Part shown: piece by piece, positions 42,752-52,886 of the stretch
Numbering within the stretch: position 1 is the first letter of the stretch
How the letters are laid out: every line of letters begins with the position of its first letter
Source of the DNA: Nannochloropsis oceanica
Lineage: Eukaryota > Sar > Eustigmatophyceae > Eustigmatales > Monodopsidaceae
Length of the DNA: 64,000 nt
Assembly (NCBI GenBank): GCA_004519485.1
Contig: CP038117.1
Span: 1,383,001-1,447,000 of the forward strand
Reading direction: 5' to 3'
The notes under the pieces: generated by a model
Database searches by the model: none
The model's input: the letters and a program-made list of their open reading frames with translations, nothing else
Told to the model about the DNA's origin: nothing
Translations under genes and position numbers: made by a program

Positions 42752-43072
42752 ACCGTACGGACTATAAAGAAAGTCATGTACTTTTTGCTCTTTGTACTTT
42801 TTTTGGGGTTTAATCACCATCACGAGCCTCGTGCCACTCGATGACGCCATCCCGCTCTGAACAAGCCGCTCCTTTGGCTGTCGGTCATCCCGCGCCAACG
42901 AGTGGGACTGATGCAGGGAGCTATCCCGTCATGCGGGGCGGGCTTATTTTGGAGCTAACAATATGATAGAAGTAGATGCCATCAAGTCGATGGCAAGGCT
43001 CGTGATGGTGATTAAAACCCCAAAAAGTAAAAAGAGCTAAAAATGTATAACTTTCTGCACAGTCCGTACGGT
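42752..43072. mobile_element. MITE-like element with inverted repeats, related to the subtelomeric repeat
   Basis: A 321-bp segment bounded by a perfect 12-bp terminal inverted repeat (ACCGTACGGACT / AGTCCGTACGGT) extending as imperfect arms of about 75 bp that both contain CTTTTTACTTTTTGGGG-like and TTTAATCACCATCACGAGCC. The right arm, read on minus, continues into TCTATCATATTGTTAGCTCC, which matches the 123-bp repeat beside the left telomere. No coding capacity; no clear target-site duplication seen. Confidence 0.6.
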
Positions 43073-43159
43073 TCATGGTATTTAGTGTGTTTTTGTTTTA
43101 ATTTCGCGCTTCGCGCTTCGCGCTTTTTGTTGATTGAGGGATCCAAGGAAGGCTGTATG

Positions 43160-43265
43160 ATGATGTTCAGGTTAGCCGGGCGGGCCTATTTAGTTGCTAA
43201 TTATGTGGTAAAAATATATATCACCATGCAAGCTGGTGGCAAACCACATTATGGCGATTTAAGAG
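43160..43265 (-). repeat. Decayed copy of the same repeat family
   Basis: Read on minus, the segment TTAAATCGCCATAATG ... TTAGCAACTAAATAGGCCCG aligns through its length with the inner part of the 42752-43072 element, with many substitutions. Confidence 0.45.
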
Positions 43266-43333
43266 AGAAGTATTTGGAGGAAAAAATAACTTCGTTTTTT
43301 GTGCGTATCATCACTTATCACTCTCACGGCTCA

Positions 43334-45040
43334 CTACTTTGCATCGGCGAGCACGGACGACGATGGTGCGGTCGCAGCCGACTTGGGCGACCCAGTCTCT
43401 TCAGCCATAGACGACGTGGGCTTGATCAGAGTTGTTGCCTCCCCCTTGGGATTGGTCGGCGTTGTTGCCTCTCCTTCGGGCTCCGGAGGGGTGGTAGTGG
43501 CCAGGTCAGGGACAGGCGCGGGAGGCTCAGGGGCAGTGCGACGAATATTGCTGGGGATGAAGCCCTTGTTGAGGCTGTGCGTAAAGTTGGAAATGTCGCG
43601 CGTCTCGTCATGGTTACTCATGGTCAAGAGCTCGACGTCGAGATCGCAGGCGTCCCACTCCAAGGGATTCTCGCACTGCTGCGCAATTCGCTGGCACCCA
43701 AAGTACGCCACTACCAAAATGATCATCCCAAAATAAGATCCACCCCTTTTAGATTCGTACAAAAAAGGTACGGAGTAGATAAACACCACCAGCATCGCAT
43801 TCAGAATCCAGGTGTAGGGATAGGGAACCGGCGTGGTCACGATGCGGTACAGAGTCTCTTGCGAGTCTAAAGACAACTGCAGACACATGCTTATCTTGCT
43901 GTAATACAAAAAGCCGAACTCCACGTTCCGCGCCAAAAGCTGCGCAATGCCCTTGATCTCACTGGCCACACACGCCGCGCGCGCCGAAGGTTGGACGTTG
44001 ACATAACCTTCGACCTCGGAAGGCGTCAGCAGGTCGCACAGGCGGGGCCGGATCGGATCCCTTATGTAGTTGGTGCCTTCGTGGAAAGGCGTATTGCTTT
44101 CGGAAGAGTTGGGCATGAACCCCACGTGGGACTCGCGAATGTTTTGCCGGATGAATGCTATCATGACCAGGAACTTTCTGCGAATCTCGTTCCTATACAG
44201 GTTGTTGTGCTCACCTTCATCTGTGACGATAAATACGGAACATGATTCCAGAACCGCTTCGCGGCATTGGTTTGTAATCAGACCCAGCGTTTTGCGTGCC
44301 TCATAGTAGCGGTCATAACTAGCATTGCTCCGAAAAACCAAGACAAAAGCCAGGACTGCCCCAACGAACCCGTGCAGTCGCTGCGTGTCAGCACGGCCAG
44401 CCCACCAGCCCGTCTCCCGAAGGCCCGACCACTCTACAACCAAGTTGAGCAAGATGCCGACAACCAACTGTGGAAGAATTTTCTTGATAAACCAAAAGGA
44501 CCCCATCCCATTTCTCCCGCAAAAAATGATGCGGAGAAAGGAGAAATTCTGCTTGGCTAACTCGCTACTGTAGTGGACGGTGGGGATTTCGGTGTGCTTG
44601 GCCGAGGAGGCCTGCGTTGGATCCGCGAGTAATCCCCCCGTTTGTATGCCTCTGCCTTCCTCTTGGTCCATCGCATCCAGGTACCGGGTCAAAGCTGCTT
44701 TGCCCTTGAATGCCTTGGGGTCCTTTGCTCGGATCACGTTCAGAAGGGGCGGTGGAGGGGTGATTGGACCCGAAGGGGAGGACGAGGAGGAGCGGGGGGG
44801 GGTCATGTCCCTCGCCATGGTGCTGCCCACGCGCGAGAAGTCACCAAAAGATATGGAAGAGGCCAGTGGAGCTTGGACCTGTGTCGAAGGCGAGTGTGAC
44901 GGGGCTTGCAAGGGCAAAAGGGACGGTTGTCGGTTTTGTGAGGAGCGACGCGACGGAGACGAGGCGGACGAGCGCCACAGGCCGGAGAAGAGTTTCATGC
45001 CAAAAAATGGCTTAGACGGTGAGGAATCCTTCGAAGGCAT
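43334..45040 (-). CDS. Bestrophin-like anion channel, copy 1
   Basis: Single exon, 568 aa. Bestrophin/UPF0187 family: pentameric anion channels; algal members sit in thylakoid or plastid membranes and have been linked to chloride or bicarbonate flow, but location and ion are not determined here. The family core is clear: the first hydrophobic span near residues 175-205, VLVFRSNASYDRYYEARKTL near 235-252 (the NxxYDRYxEAR signature), paired helices PYTWILNAMLVVFIYSVPFL and GMIILVVAYFGCQRIAQ, and CENPLEWDACDLDVELL near 457, equivalent to the calcium-clasp-adjacent ENPFGxDxNDL motif. Residues 1-150 are Ser/Pro-rich, with no obvious signal peptide, and the C-terminal 70 residues carry PE/TT repeats. 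Lies 2.5 kb from a near-identical copy in the same orientation. Confidence 0.85.
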   Translation of the reverse strand: MPSKDSSPSKPFFGMKLFSGLWRSSASSPSRRSSQNRQPSLLPLQAPSHSPSTQVQAPLASSISFGDFSRVGSTMARDMTPPRSSSSSPSGPITPPPPLLNVIRAKDPKAFKGKAALTRYLDAMDQEEGRGIQTGGLLADPTQASSAKHTEIPTVHYSSELAKQNFSFLRIIFCGRNGMGSFWFIKKILPQLVVGILLNLVVEWSGLRETGWWAGRADTQRLHGFVGAVLAFVLVFRSNASYDRYYEARKTLGLITNQCREAVLESCSVFIVTDEGEHNNLYRNEIRRKFLVMIAFIRQNIRESHVGFMPNSSESNTPFHEGTNYIRDPIRPRLCDLLTPSEVEGYVNVQPSARAACVASEIKGIAQLLARNVEFGFLYYSKISMCLQLSLDSQETLYRIVTTPVPYPYTWILNAMLVVFIYSVPFLYESKRGGSYFGMIILVVAYFGCQRIAQQCENPLEWDACDLDVELLTMSNHDETRDISNFTHSLNKGFIPSNIRRTAPEPPAPVPDLATTTPPEPEGEATTPTNPKGEATTLIKPTSSMAEETGSPKSAATAPSSSVLADAK

Positions 45041-45868
45041 AATGGATGTCTATGGAGGTGGTGCTGACTTGCTGCACGAAAGGAATTTAAGTGCCGGGAG
45101 GAGAGCGTATGTCCTGTGAAGGGAGAGGAAAAAAGCAGGGTGAGTGTTTTATACGACCACTGGGGTATGTGGACGGCTCAAGGGCGATGTGCAGAATGGA
45201 AATGGAATTTCCTTGGCGAGAATGGGGGACAACTGTCATCGAATTTATGCCTCTGCCTGCAAGTTGTACAGCGTGAAGGACGGAGGAAGGAAGTGGAAAA
45301 AGGAATGCGAGTTAGGGAAGGCCTTCACGGACTGGGAGCAGTCCTGCGTCTCCTGGCTGGCTCGAGGTACAAAATGGGCGAAGCTGAAACGTGCGAGTGA
45401 ATTTATTGGAGTCACGATGTTGATGGCAGATCAGCACACTGCTGCGCGAAGAAAACCAAGGAAGCGTGAGCTAGCTGGTATGCTACGCAGCCCAATTCAC
45501 ATAATTTCATTAACTCTGATCATGAGAAGATACCAACAGCCCTTGCGCCATCTGGGCAACTTATGGGCCACAATATTTGCCACCTTTTTAACTTTCGCTG
45601 TATTACACTCTCTTGGTTATTTACTTTACTTGTTGGTTCCGATGATACTCTAAAAGTTTGGTTTTAAGGATACCCTAAAAACTGATGCAATTCACGAATG
45701 CAATGCATGAACTCAAAGAATTTTATCTTCTTCCTTTCTATTCCCATCTCCCGTACTTCAGATCTCACACTTTTTTTCCCATTTGACCCGCAGCGCCGAT
45801 GAAGTATTTTAAATCCTTGCTGATTCTTCTTGCTCATCGATTCTCATATGTTTCCCAAACATGGCTCG
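45041..45868. other. Spacer between bestrophin copies
   Basis: 830 bp. The first 215 bp (45041-45257) are nearly identical to 47540-47757 upstream of copy 2, so the duplicated block includes the promoter-proximal region; after that the two upstream regions differ completely. Confidence 0.6.
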
Positions 45869-47539
45869 CTACTTTGCATCAGCAGGCACGGACGACGACG
45901 GCGCTGCCGCAGCCGACTCGGGTGACTCAGGGGGAGGCTTGGTCGGCGTTGTTGCCTCCGGCGGGGATTGTGAAGCGGCCAAATCGGGGACAGGCGCGGG
46001 AGGCTCAGGGGCAGTGCGACGAATATTGCTGGGGATGAAGCCCTTGTTGAGGCTGTGCGTAAAGTTGGAAATGTCGCGCGTCTCGTCATGGTTACTCATG
46101 GTCAAGAGCTCGACGTCGAGATCGCAGGCGTCCCACTCCAAGGGATTCTCGCACTGCTGCGCAATTCGCTGGCACCCAAAGTACGCCACTACCAAAATGA
46201 TCATCCCAAAATAAGATCCACCGCGCTGAGAGTCGTACAGGAAAGGTACGGAGTAGATAAACACCACCAGCATCACATTCAGAATCCAGGCGTAGGGATA
46301 GGGAACCGGCGTGGTCACGATGCGGTACAGAGTCTCTTGTGCGTCTAAAGACAACTGCAGACACTGGCTTATCTTGCTGTAATACAAAATACTGAACTCC
46401 ACGTTCCGCGCCAAAAGCTGCGCAATGCTCTTGATCTCACTGGCCACACACGCCGCGCGCGCCGAAGGTTGGACGTTGACATAACCTTCGACCTCGGAAG
46501 GCGTCAGCAGGTCGCACAGGCGGGGCCGGATCGGATCCCTTATGTAGTTGGTGCCTTCGTGGAAAGGCGTATTGCTTTCGGAAGAGTTGGGCATGAACCC
46601 CACGTGGGACTCGCGAATGTTTTGCCGGATGAATGCTATCATGACCAGGAACTTTCTGCGAATCTCGTTCCTATACAGGTTGTTGTGCTCACCTTCATCT
46701 TTAATCACGAACATGGAGCACGTCTCCAGAATCGCTTCGCGGCATTGGTTTGTAATCAGACCCAGCGTTTTGCGTGCCTCATAGTAGCGGTCATAACTAG
46801 CATTGCTCCGAAAAACCAAGACAAAAGCCAAGACTGCCCCAACGAACCCGTGCAGTCGCTGCGTGTCAGCACGAATGGCCCACCAGCCCGTATGCTTCAG
46901 GTCAAACCACTCTACAACCAAGTTGAGCAAGATGCCGACAACCAACTGTGGAAGAATTTTCTTGATAAACCAAAAGGACCCCATCCCATTTCTCCCGCAA
47001 AAAATGATGCGGAGAAAGGAGAAATTCTGCTTGGCTAACTCGCTACTGTAGCGAATAGTGGGGATTTCGGTGTGCTTGGCCGAGGAGGCCTGCGTTGGAT
47101 CCGCGAGTAATCCCCCCGTTTGTATGCCTCTGCCTTCCTCTTGGTCCATCGCATCCAGGTACCGGGTCAAAGCTGCTTTGCCCTTGAATGCCTTGGGGTC
47201 CTTTGCTCGGATCACGTTCAGAAGGGGCGGTGGAGGGGTAATTTGAGCCAAGGAGGACGTTTGAGCCAAAGGAGAGGATGACAAGGAAGAGGAGGAGCAC
47301 ATATTATTTGGCGTGGTGCTATCTGCGCGCGAGAAGTCACCAAAAGATATGGAAGAGGCCAGAGGAGCTTGGATCTGGGTTGAAGGCGAGTGTGACGGGG
47401 CTTGCAAGGGCAAAAGGGACGGTTGTCGGTCTTGGGACGAGCGACGCGACGGAGACGAGGCGGACGAGCGCCATAGGTTGGGGGAGAAGAGCTTCATGCC
47501 AAAAAATGGCTTAGACGGTGAGGAATCCTTCGAAGGCAT
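45869..47539 (-). CDS. Bestrophin-like anion channel, copy 2
   Basis: Single exon, 556 aa, tandem duplicate of the gene at 43334-45040. The channel core is almost identical (VLVFRSNASYDRYYEARKTL, CENPLEWDACDLDVELL), while differences are clustered: WFDLKHTGWWAIRADT against WSGLRETGWWAGRADT, FVIKDEGEH against FIVTDEGEH, the segment before the Pro-rich N-terminal FSRAD, and a shorter C-terminal tail lacking one PE/TT repeat block. This clustering suggests recent duplication with later gene conversion of the core. The clustered changes next to the first membrane span and in both disordered tails could alter targeting or assembly of the otherwise identical channels. Confidence 0.85.
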   Translation of the reverse strand: MPSKDSSPSKPFFGMKLFSPNLWRSSASSPSRRSSQDRQPSLLPLQAPSHSPSTQIQAPLASSISFGDFSRADSTTPNNMCSSSSLSSSPLAQTSSLAQITPPPPLLNVIRAKDPKAFKGKAALTRYLDAMDQEEGRGIQTGGLLADPTQASSAKHTEIPTIRYSSELAKQNFSFLRIIFCGRNGMGSFWFIKKILPQLVVGILLNLVVEWFDLKHTGWWAIRADTQRLHGFVGAVLAFVLVFRSNASYDRYYEARKTLGLITNQCREAILETCSMFVIKDEGEHNNLYRNEIRRKFLVMIAFIRQNIRESHVGFMPNSSESNTPFHEGTNYIRDPIRPRLCDLLTPSEVEGYVNVQPSARAACVASEIKSIAQLLARNVEFSILYYSKISQCLQLSLDAQETLYRIVTTPVPYPYAWILNVMLVVFIYSVPFLYDSQRGGSYFGMIILVVAYFGCQRIAQQCENPLEWDACDLDVELLTMSNHDETRDISNFTHSLNKGFIPSNIRRTAPEPPAPVPDLAASQSPPEATTPTKPPPESPESAAAAPSSSVPADAK

Positions 47540-48629
47540 AATGGATGTCTATGGAGGTGGTGCTGACTTGCTGCACGAAAGGAATTTAAGTGCCGGGAGG
47601 AGAGCGTATGTCCTGTGAAGGGAGAGGAAAAAAGCAGGGTGAGTGTTTTATACGACCACTGGGGTATGTGGACGGCTCAAGGGCGATGTGCAGAATGGAA
47701 ATGGAATTTCCTTGGCGAGAATGGGGGACAACTGTCATCGAATTTATGCCTCTGCCTGGGAAGAAAGGACTCCGAGAGAAAGGATACACGGATTTCTCTT
47801 AATTGGCTCCTTGTGAACGGAGAGCGAAGAAAGTTCAGACGGATCAGTGCAGTGCATGATACACGTTGGCGAGGTGCTGGCTGGTGGTTCATTATAAGGC
47901 GAGGACGAAGAGGAGTCGCAAGGGAAAGAATGTGTTGGCCATGTGAAGGAGGAGACGAGCACGAACGTGCGGAGAACAGATGGGTGCTGGACAGTTCGAT
48001 GCCTTTGAAGATGTGTTATGGGATCTACTGCGGGGCCCTTACCGGAGGAATGCTCCGCGCGTGCTTTGATGCTATTTGCAGAAGGACTCAAAGAGCGGAG
48101 CGGAGCAGGCTATTGTGAGACGTAAGCGTGAAAGTTGTGTGAGGCGTGAGAAGGGCCGATAAAAAGCAGACCGGGGCCGGGCATAGAGCACAAATAAGTG
48201 CAAGCATGGGAGGAAGCAAAATGTTACTGCTGGTGTGGCTGGCGACTTGGTTTATAGCCCCGGGAGAAACAGGTGTTCGTGAGTTCGTGTAACGGAACCA
48301 CTCGTCCGACGAGTCGGGGATAGTGATGGCGTTGTTTGGAACAAGGGGATCTATACAATCAAGAGTGCTCAGTATGGGTCCCCTCGTTTAAAAGGAGTGC
48401 GCATCATTAAGCGTAGTGGAGGTCGGAAATGCCGCTTTTGTTCTGTGCACGAGATTCGGTCTCACGTTTTAGTCTCATACTTGCACTCCCACAACACACA
48501 GGTGTCTGCAATCCTCGTAGTAGTGCAACCCCAAGCCAAAACCAAGCGAAGCATCTCCACCACCCGCGCTTAGCCTCCCGTCGGTCAGGCCTCTCAATCC
48601 CTGCGACGCCACGACACCACACAACGACA
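47540..48629. other. Intergenic between bestrophin copy 2 and DPH1
   Basis: 1.09 kb between divergent genes. The first 218 bp repeat the copy 1 upstream region. The rest shows short open frames only; the last 200 bp should contain the DPH1 promoter. Confidence 0.4.
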
Positions 48630-50431
48630 ATGCCCTCGGACATGCGAACATTACCACTACCAGTCCCTTCTGTTCCTTCCACCGTCACAGCCACCACTTC
48701 GACACCTACTACGAGCTCGTCTACGGACATCGTCCCCAGTACTAGCAGGCCCCCACCTCCAGCCAAACGTCAAGTCAAGGTACGTCTTGATGTTCGTTTG
48801 CACAACCACGATTTTCCATCTCACTTTTTTGCTGGAATAGGAAGGCCCAGGCCACCGGTGATGTCGTTTGGCGGCTTGAATTGCACGAGCTACAGTATCA
48901 TGCATTAGCTTCGCTGCAGGCAATGCATGCACACACTCCAGACACTGACCCCTTAGTTTTTTAACCACTACCGCGTACCAAATTAGTCAAGAAATACTTG
49001 ATCAAACCAATCGATGCACACTTGACTAGGCCAAGTATCAGTTCTGCCAGCAAAGAGTACATGAGTCGACCTTCTTGCATCTGCGCCTCTGCTACACCCC
49101 CGCTGGAATCGTTTTCCCTTCTCTCTTCAATCTCTCGACACTCCGATCTAGATCACACATTAAACTCGTGATTATTTCCCAATGAGAGGGTCTCCTTGCC
49201 CTCCTTTCTTCCCCCCAATCCCCCTCCCTCATTTCCCTCCCTCCCCTTCTCCCTTCCCCTCCAACCCCTGCACAACGAACAGCGCTTTGTCGGCAAGGCC
49301 AATAGAATCCCGGACGATATTCTGGAAGACCCTTCCTTGATCCAAGCTATTGCCCAGCTCCCGTCAAACTACAACTTCGAAATTCATAAGACAATCTGGC
49401 GGCTGCGGGAGGCAGCTGCGACGTGTGTGGCGCTGCAATTTCCCGAAGGGCTGATGATGTACGCCTGTACGATTGCTGATATGGTGGAACGCTTCGTGCC
49501 ATCAGTGAAGGAAGTGGTGGTGATGGGGGATGTGACATATGGGGCATGCTGTATCGATGACTTGGGGGCCACGGCCGCAGGGGCTGATTTTCTGGTGCAT
49601 TATGGGCATAGTTGCTTGGTGCCTGTTACCTGCACCTCGCTCAAGGCCCTGTATGTCTTTGTGGAGATTAGGGTGGACGCCACGCATCTCATCGCGAGTC
49701 TGAGTCGAAATTTGGAGGGAGAGAGGAGGGTGTGCTTGATGGGTACGATCCAGTTTGTATCGGCCGTCCATGAGGCCGCTGCGGGGCTCAAGGAGCATTT
49801 TGCATCTGTACATGTCCCGCAGGCTCGGCCCATGTCTGCGGGCGAGGTGCTGGGATGTACGGCTCCGACGTTGGATAGCACGGCATTTGATACCTTGGTG
49901 TTCGTGGCGGATGGGCGGTTCCATTTGGAGGCGGCCATGATCGCTAATCCCTCCCTCGAGGCCTACAGGTATAATCCCTACGATAAGACTTTGACCAGGG
50001 AAGTATACGACACTCCCAAAATGCTGCGTTTGCGAAAGGCAGCGGTTGAGGCAGGAAAAGGTTCGAGGCGGTGGGGAGTGATAATGGGAACCTTGGGTCG
50101 ACAGGGAAATCCGGCCTTAGTCAAGCACGCGATGGACCTGTTGGAGGGAGCGGGGAAAGAGGCTTTCGTCTTGCTCTTGTCCGAGATTACCCCACAAAAA
50201 TTAGCCTTGTTAGACGAAGAGGTGGATGCTTGGGTGCAGATAGCGTGTCCTCGGTTGTCGATAGATTGGGGACTTTTCTTTACCACACCTGTCTTGACAG
50301 CGTACGAGCTGGAGGTGGCCTTGGGCGGGGAAGCCTGGTCTGAGACAAGCTACCCCATGGACTACTACGCCAAGGACAGTGGGGCCTGGGGCAACCTCCA
50401 TCCCATTAATGCCAAGCGAGTCATGCTCTAG
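48630..50431 (+). CDS. DPH1: Diphthamide synthesis protein 1 (ACP-histidine synthase subunit)
   Basis: With DPH2 forms the non-classical radical-SAM enzyme that moves the 3-amino-3-carboxypropyl group of S-adenosylmethionine to a histidine of eEF2, the first step of diphthamide synthesis in the cytosol. Two exons, 48630-48779 and 49283-50431, 432 aa. The first exon is a disordered Thr/Ser/Pro-rich leader; the domain begins RFVGKANRIPDDILEDPSL and continues LPSNYNFEIHKTIWRL, VVMGDVTYGACCIDD, FLVHYGHSCL, VLGCTAPTLD, FVADGRFHLEAAMIANP, GTLGRQGNP, LLLSEITPQKLALL and IACPRLSIDWG. The three iron-sulfur cysteines expected of DPH1 are present in YGACC, LGC and ACPRLS. The start is the first ATG after an in-frame stop and splices phase 0 into the conserved region. 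Confidence 0.93.
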
Positions 50432-51139
50432 TGTGTACACGGAATGATGAAAAAATCTGAAAATGATGTAATGGAGTTTCTTGTTTTTTTAATGGGGTGT
50501 AGAAAGATGAAAAAGAAACATGGCATCTTCAACATCTAGTCATTTTCATTTTGTTCTTGTTCAAAATGGGCACGTCCTTAAAGAGGCGCGGGAACCTGAA
50601 TGGTGAAGATGGACATTTTTTTTGGGCGGAGTCAAATTTCAAATTCGAAGACTCCTGGCGAGAACTTAAACGCACACCCACATTCCCTTCTCGGGGTTTC
50701 CAGCGCGAGGGAAGTCCAAAACTAGCTGTGCTTCTCCTGTCTCCTCCACATGCATAAGGCGCCCTTTCCCTTTCCTTTGTCTCCTGTTACCGTAATTTTT
50801 CAAACGTAACAATTCAGGGCTTTTTCCAAGCACTAACCCCACTTGCGCACCTGGAAAAAGAACCTTTCTTTCTCCGGTTCGTGATAAGGACCCGAATGCT
50901 TACTTCCCGCTCCGAGCTCAGGGCTTAGTTCCATCGCTTTTTGCACACAAGATGCAATTGGGCTGTATCACCTTGCTTGGTGTCTTGCCATTGTCTGTAC
51001 CCAACACCCACACCCACACACCCACACACCTACAGGACAGCATCTGCGTGGGTAAGCTGCAGACATCGGACAGCACCGCGGGAAGGGATGCAGACGCAGA
51101 CGCTGGACATTTGCTAGCTCGCGAGCAAGAGGCAGCGAA
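50432..51139. other. Intergenic between DPH1 and the SGNH hydrolase gene
   Basis: 708 bp; contains a CACACC-rich run at about 51004-51032. No gene seen; should hold the DPH1 3' UTR and the next promoter. Confidence 0.35.
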
Positions 51140-52096
51140 ATGATGCCTGTGACGTCCTGGAAGGTTGCAGTTACAGCATATGCTGCCACAGTACTCCTTC
51201 TTCCCCATCTGGCCACCGCCTTGAATGCTGTACGTACACTTTGAATGGATGAGTGGGTTGACCGGGAGGAGGGTGAGGGTCTTTATTGAGAGCGAGGATT
51301 GAAATCTAATGCTGATAATTTTATTCCGAAAGCCATTGCTTATACTTCGGTCTCACCGCGTGAATGAAAATCTGTTTGATTAATCCTTTTCCCTCGCTCT
51401 ATACCCTACTTCTCTTTCCCTGGAAAGGTGCTTATTGGAGATTCGATATTGGCGAGCAGCGATACCCAAGGGGGACTGGGGGCGATTAATAAGTACTTGA
51501 ACGAGTTTTCCGGCCAGAAGCTCAATAATTACGCTAAGATCGGCTCGAGTTTGCACGATGGGCGGGTGAAGAGCATTCCTCAATTGTACCAAGACATGCG
51601 AACCCAGACGGCGCCTGCCGTACCCTCGACCATTGTGCTGAATGGAGGAGGCAACGACGTCATCTCTGTGCGAGATGACTGCTGGGCCTTCAATGATAAG
51701 TGCCAGCTTCAGATTGATAGTGCCATGGAAATCGCGGAGGATTTAATGTTGCGAATGCATGACGACGGGGTGCAGCACATTATTTACCTGGGCTTTTACT
51801 ACGCTTTCAACATGACCCAGGCGGTAGACTATGGCACCGAAAGGGTCAAACGGGTGTGCAGAGATGCGGCTATTGATTGTTTCGTAGCGGATGTGCGGGA
51901 CCTTGACGTCGTCGTCGGGCCGGATGGCTTGCACCCAGGTAACTATATATGTGTCGTGCACCTCTTCTATCCGCGAAGGCCTACATCACTACTCTTCAAC
52001 CTCACGAATCGCCTCACATCTCCAGATGACGCAGGTTATCGTCACTTAGCTGACCGTATTTGGGAGACAAAGCAGGAGTACAACATACCGTTCTAG
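51140..52096 (+). CDS. Secreted SGNH/GDSL-type hydrolase
   Basis: Three exons, 51140-51229, 51428-51938, 52026-52096, give 223 aa. The first exon is a signal peptide (VAVTAYAATVLLLPHLATALNA), so the enzyme enters the secretory system. The mature part starts with block I, VLIGDSILASS, with nucleophile Ser36 (GDS rather than GDSL); block III is LNGGGNDVISV (Asn near 106); block V is GPDGLHPDDAGY with Asp196 and His199. The fold and length match single-domain SGNH esterases; the glycine of block II is probably in KIGSSLHDG. Substrate (acyl ester, acetylated sugar or lipid) cannot be told. The third exon falls just after the catalytic His and supplies only the last helix. Confidence 0.85.
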
Positions 52097-52886
52097 TCGC
52101 CGCTGTGGGAGACACAGCAAGAGATCGACAGTGTGTCCTTTTGATATCTGGTTATGTTGAGTTCGCCTACAAGATAGGTGAATAGATAAAAATCCAATTG
52201 TAAATAAGCGCAGTGACATGAATGTGGCATCTCAACAAATATAAGATTAGAGTGATCACTCGAAGGTAAAAAGTATCTCGAAGCGCAAACATTAGCTCAC
52301 CAAGGAGGCACTTGGGACATCCATTTCTCTGCCCATTTCTCTGCCCATTTCTGTAAATGTATAAAATATCATGATTTTGTGTGAGAGTGCACAATCTAAG
52401 ATGAGTTTTGCCTCCTTGCAGTTTTCGAATGCAGGGTACCAAAAAGAAAGACAGGAGGTTTCTGAACAACATGGCGGAGGAAAGAAAGCAATGAGCGACT
52501 TAAGAACCAGGTGGGGGCAATAAAGCTTGATACCAAAAGAATAGATCATGAGTGTGCAGCTCACGCTTTGGTTTTTATGTACATTGTCTAAATTTGGTTT
52601 GGGGGGCAAATGTGGTCCCCTACTTTGGAGAGCAAACGGTTAATTTTTGATATATTATTTGATTATGGGCATCATCTCTATCTCTCATTTCCCATCCTCC
52701 ACTTGCCACGCCACCTAATTACACCACCCTGCAACGCACACACACACACAGCCCTTTACGTCTTGGGTGTCTTGCCGAGTTGTTGCTGCTGCGTACTCTT
52801 TCTCGTCCCACACAGGATCACAACCCCTTCCATCTCTCCGCACCCCGGCGTGTCACCATATCACCACCCAAAGCAGAAATCATACC
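52097..52886. other. Intergenic between SGNH hydrolase and TPR genes
   Basis: 790 bp, AT-rich. A three-unit direct repeat (CCATTTCTCTGC, 52319-52353) is the only structure seen; a short CACACA run precedes the TPR gene. Confidence 0.4.

Noticed and set aside
46055-47051. Plus-strand frames conserved between the two bestrophin copies
   Set aside because: They are antisense shadows; conservation is explained by the duplicated channel genes on minus.
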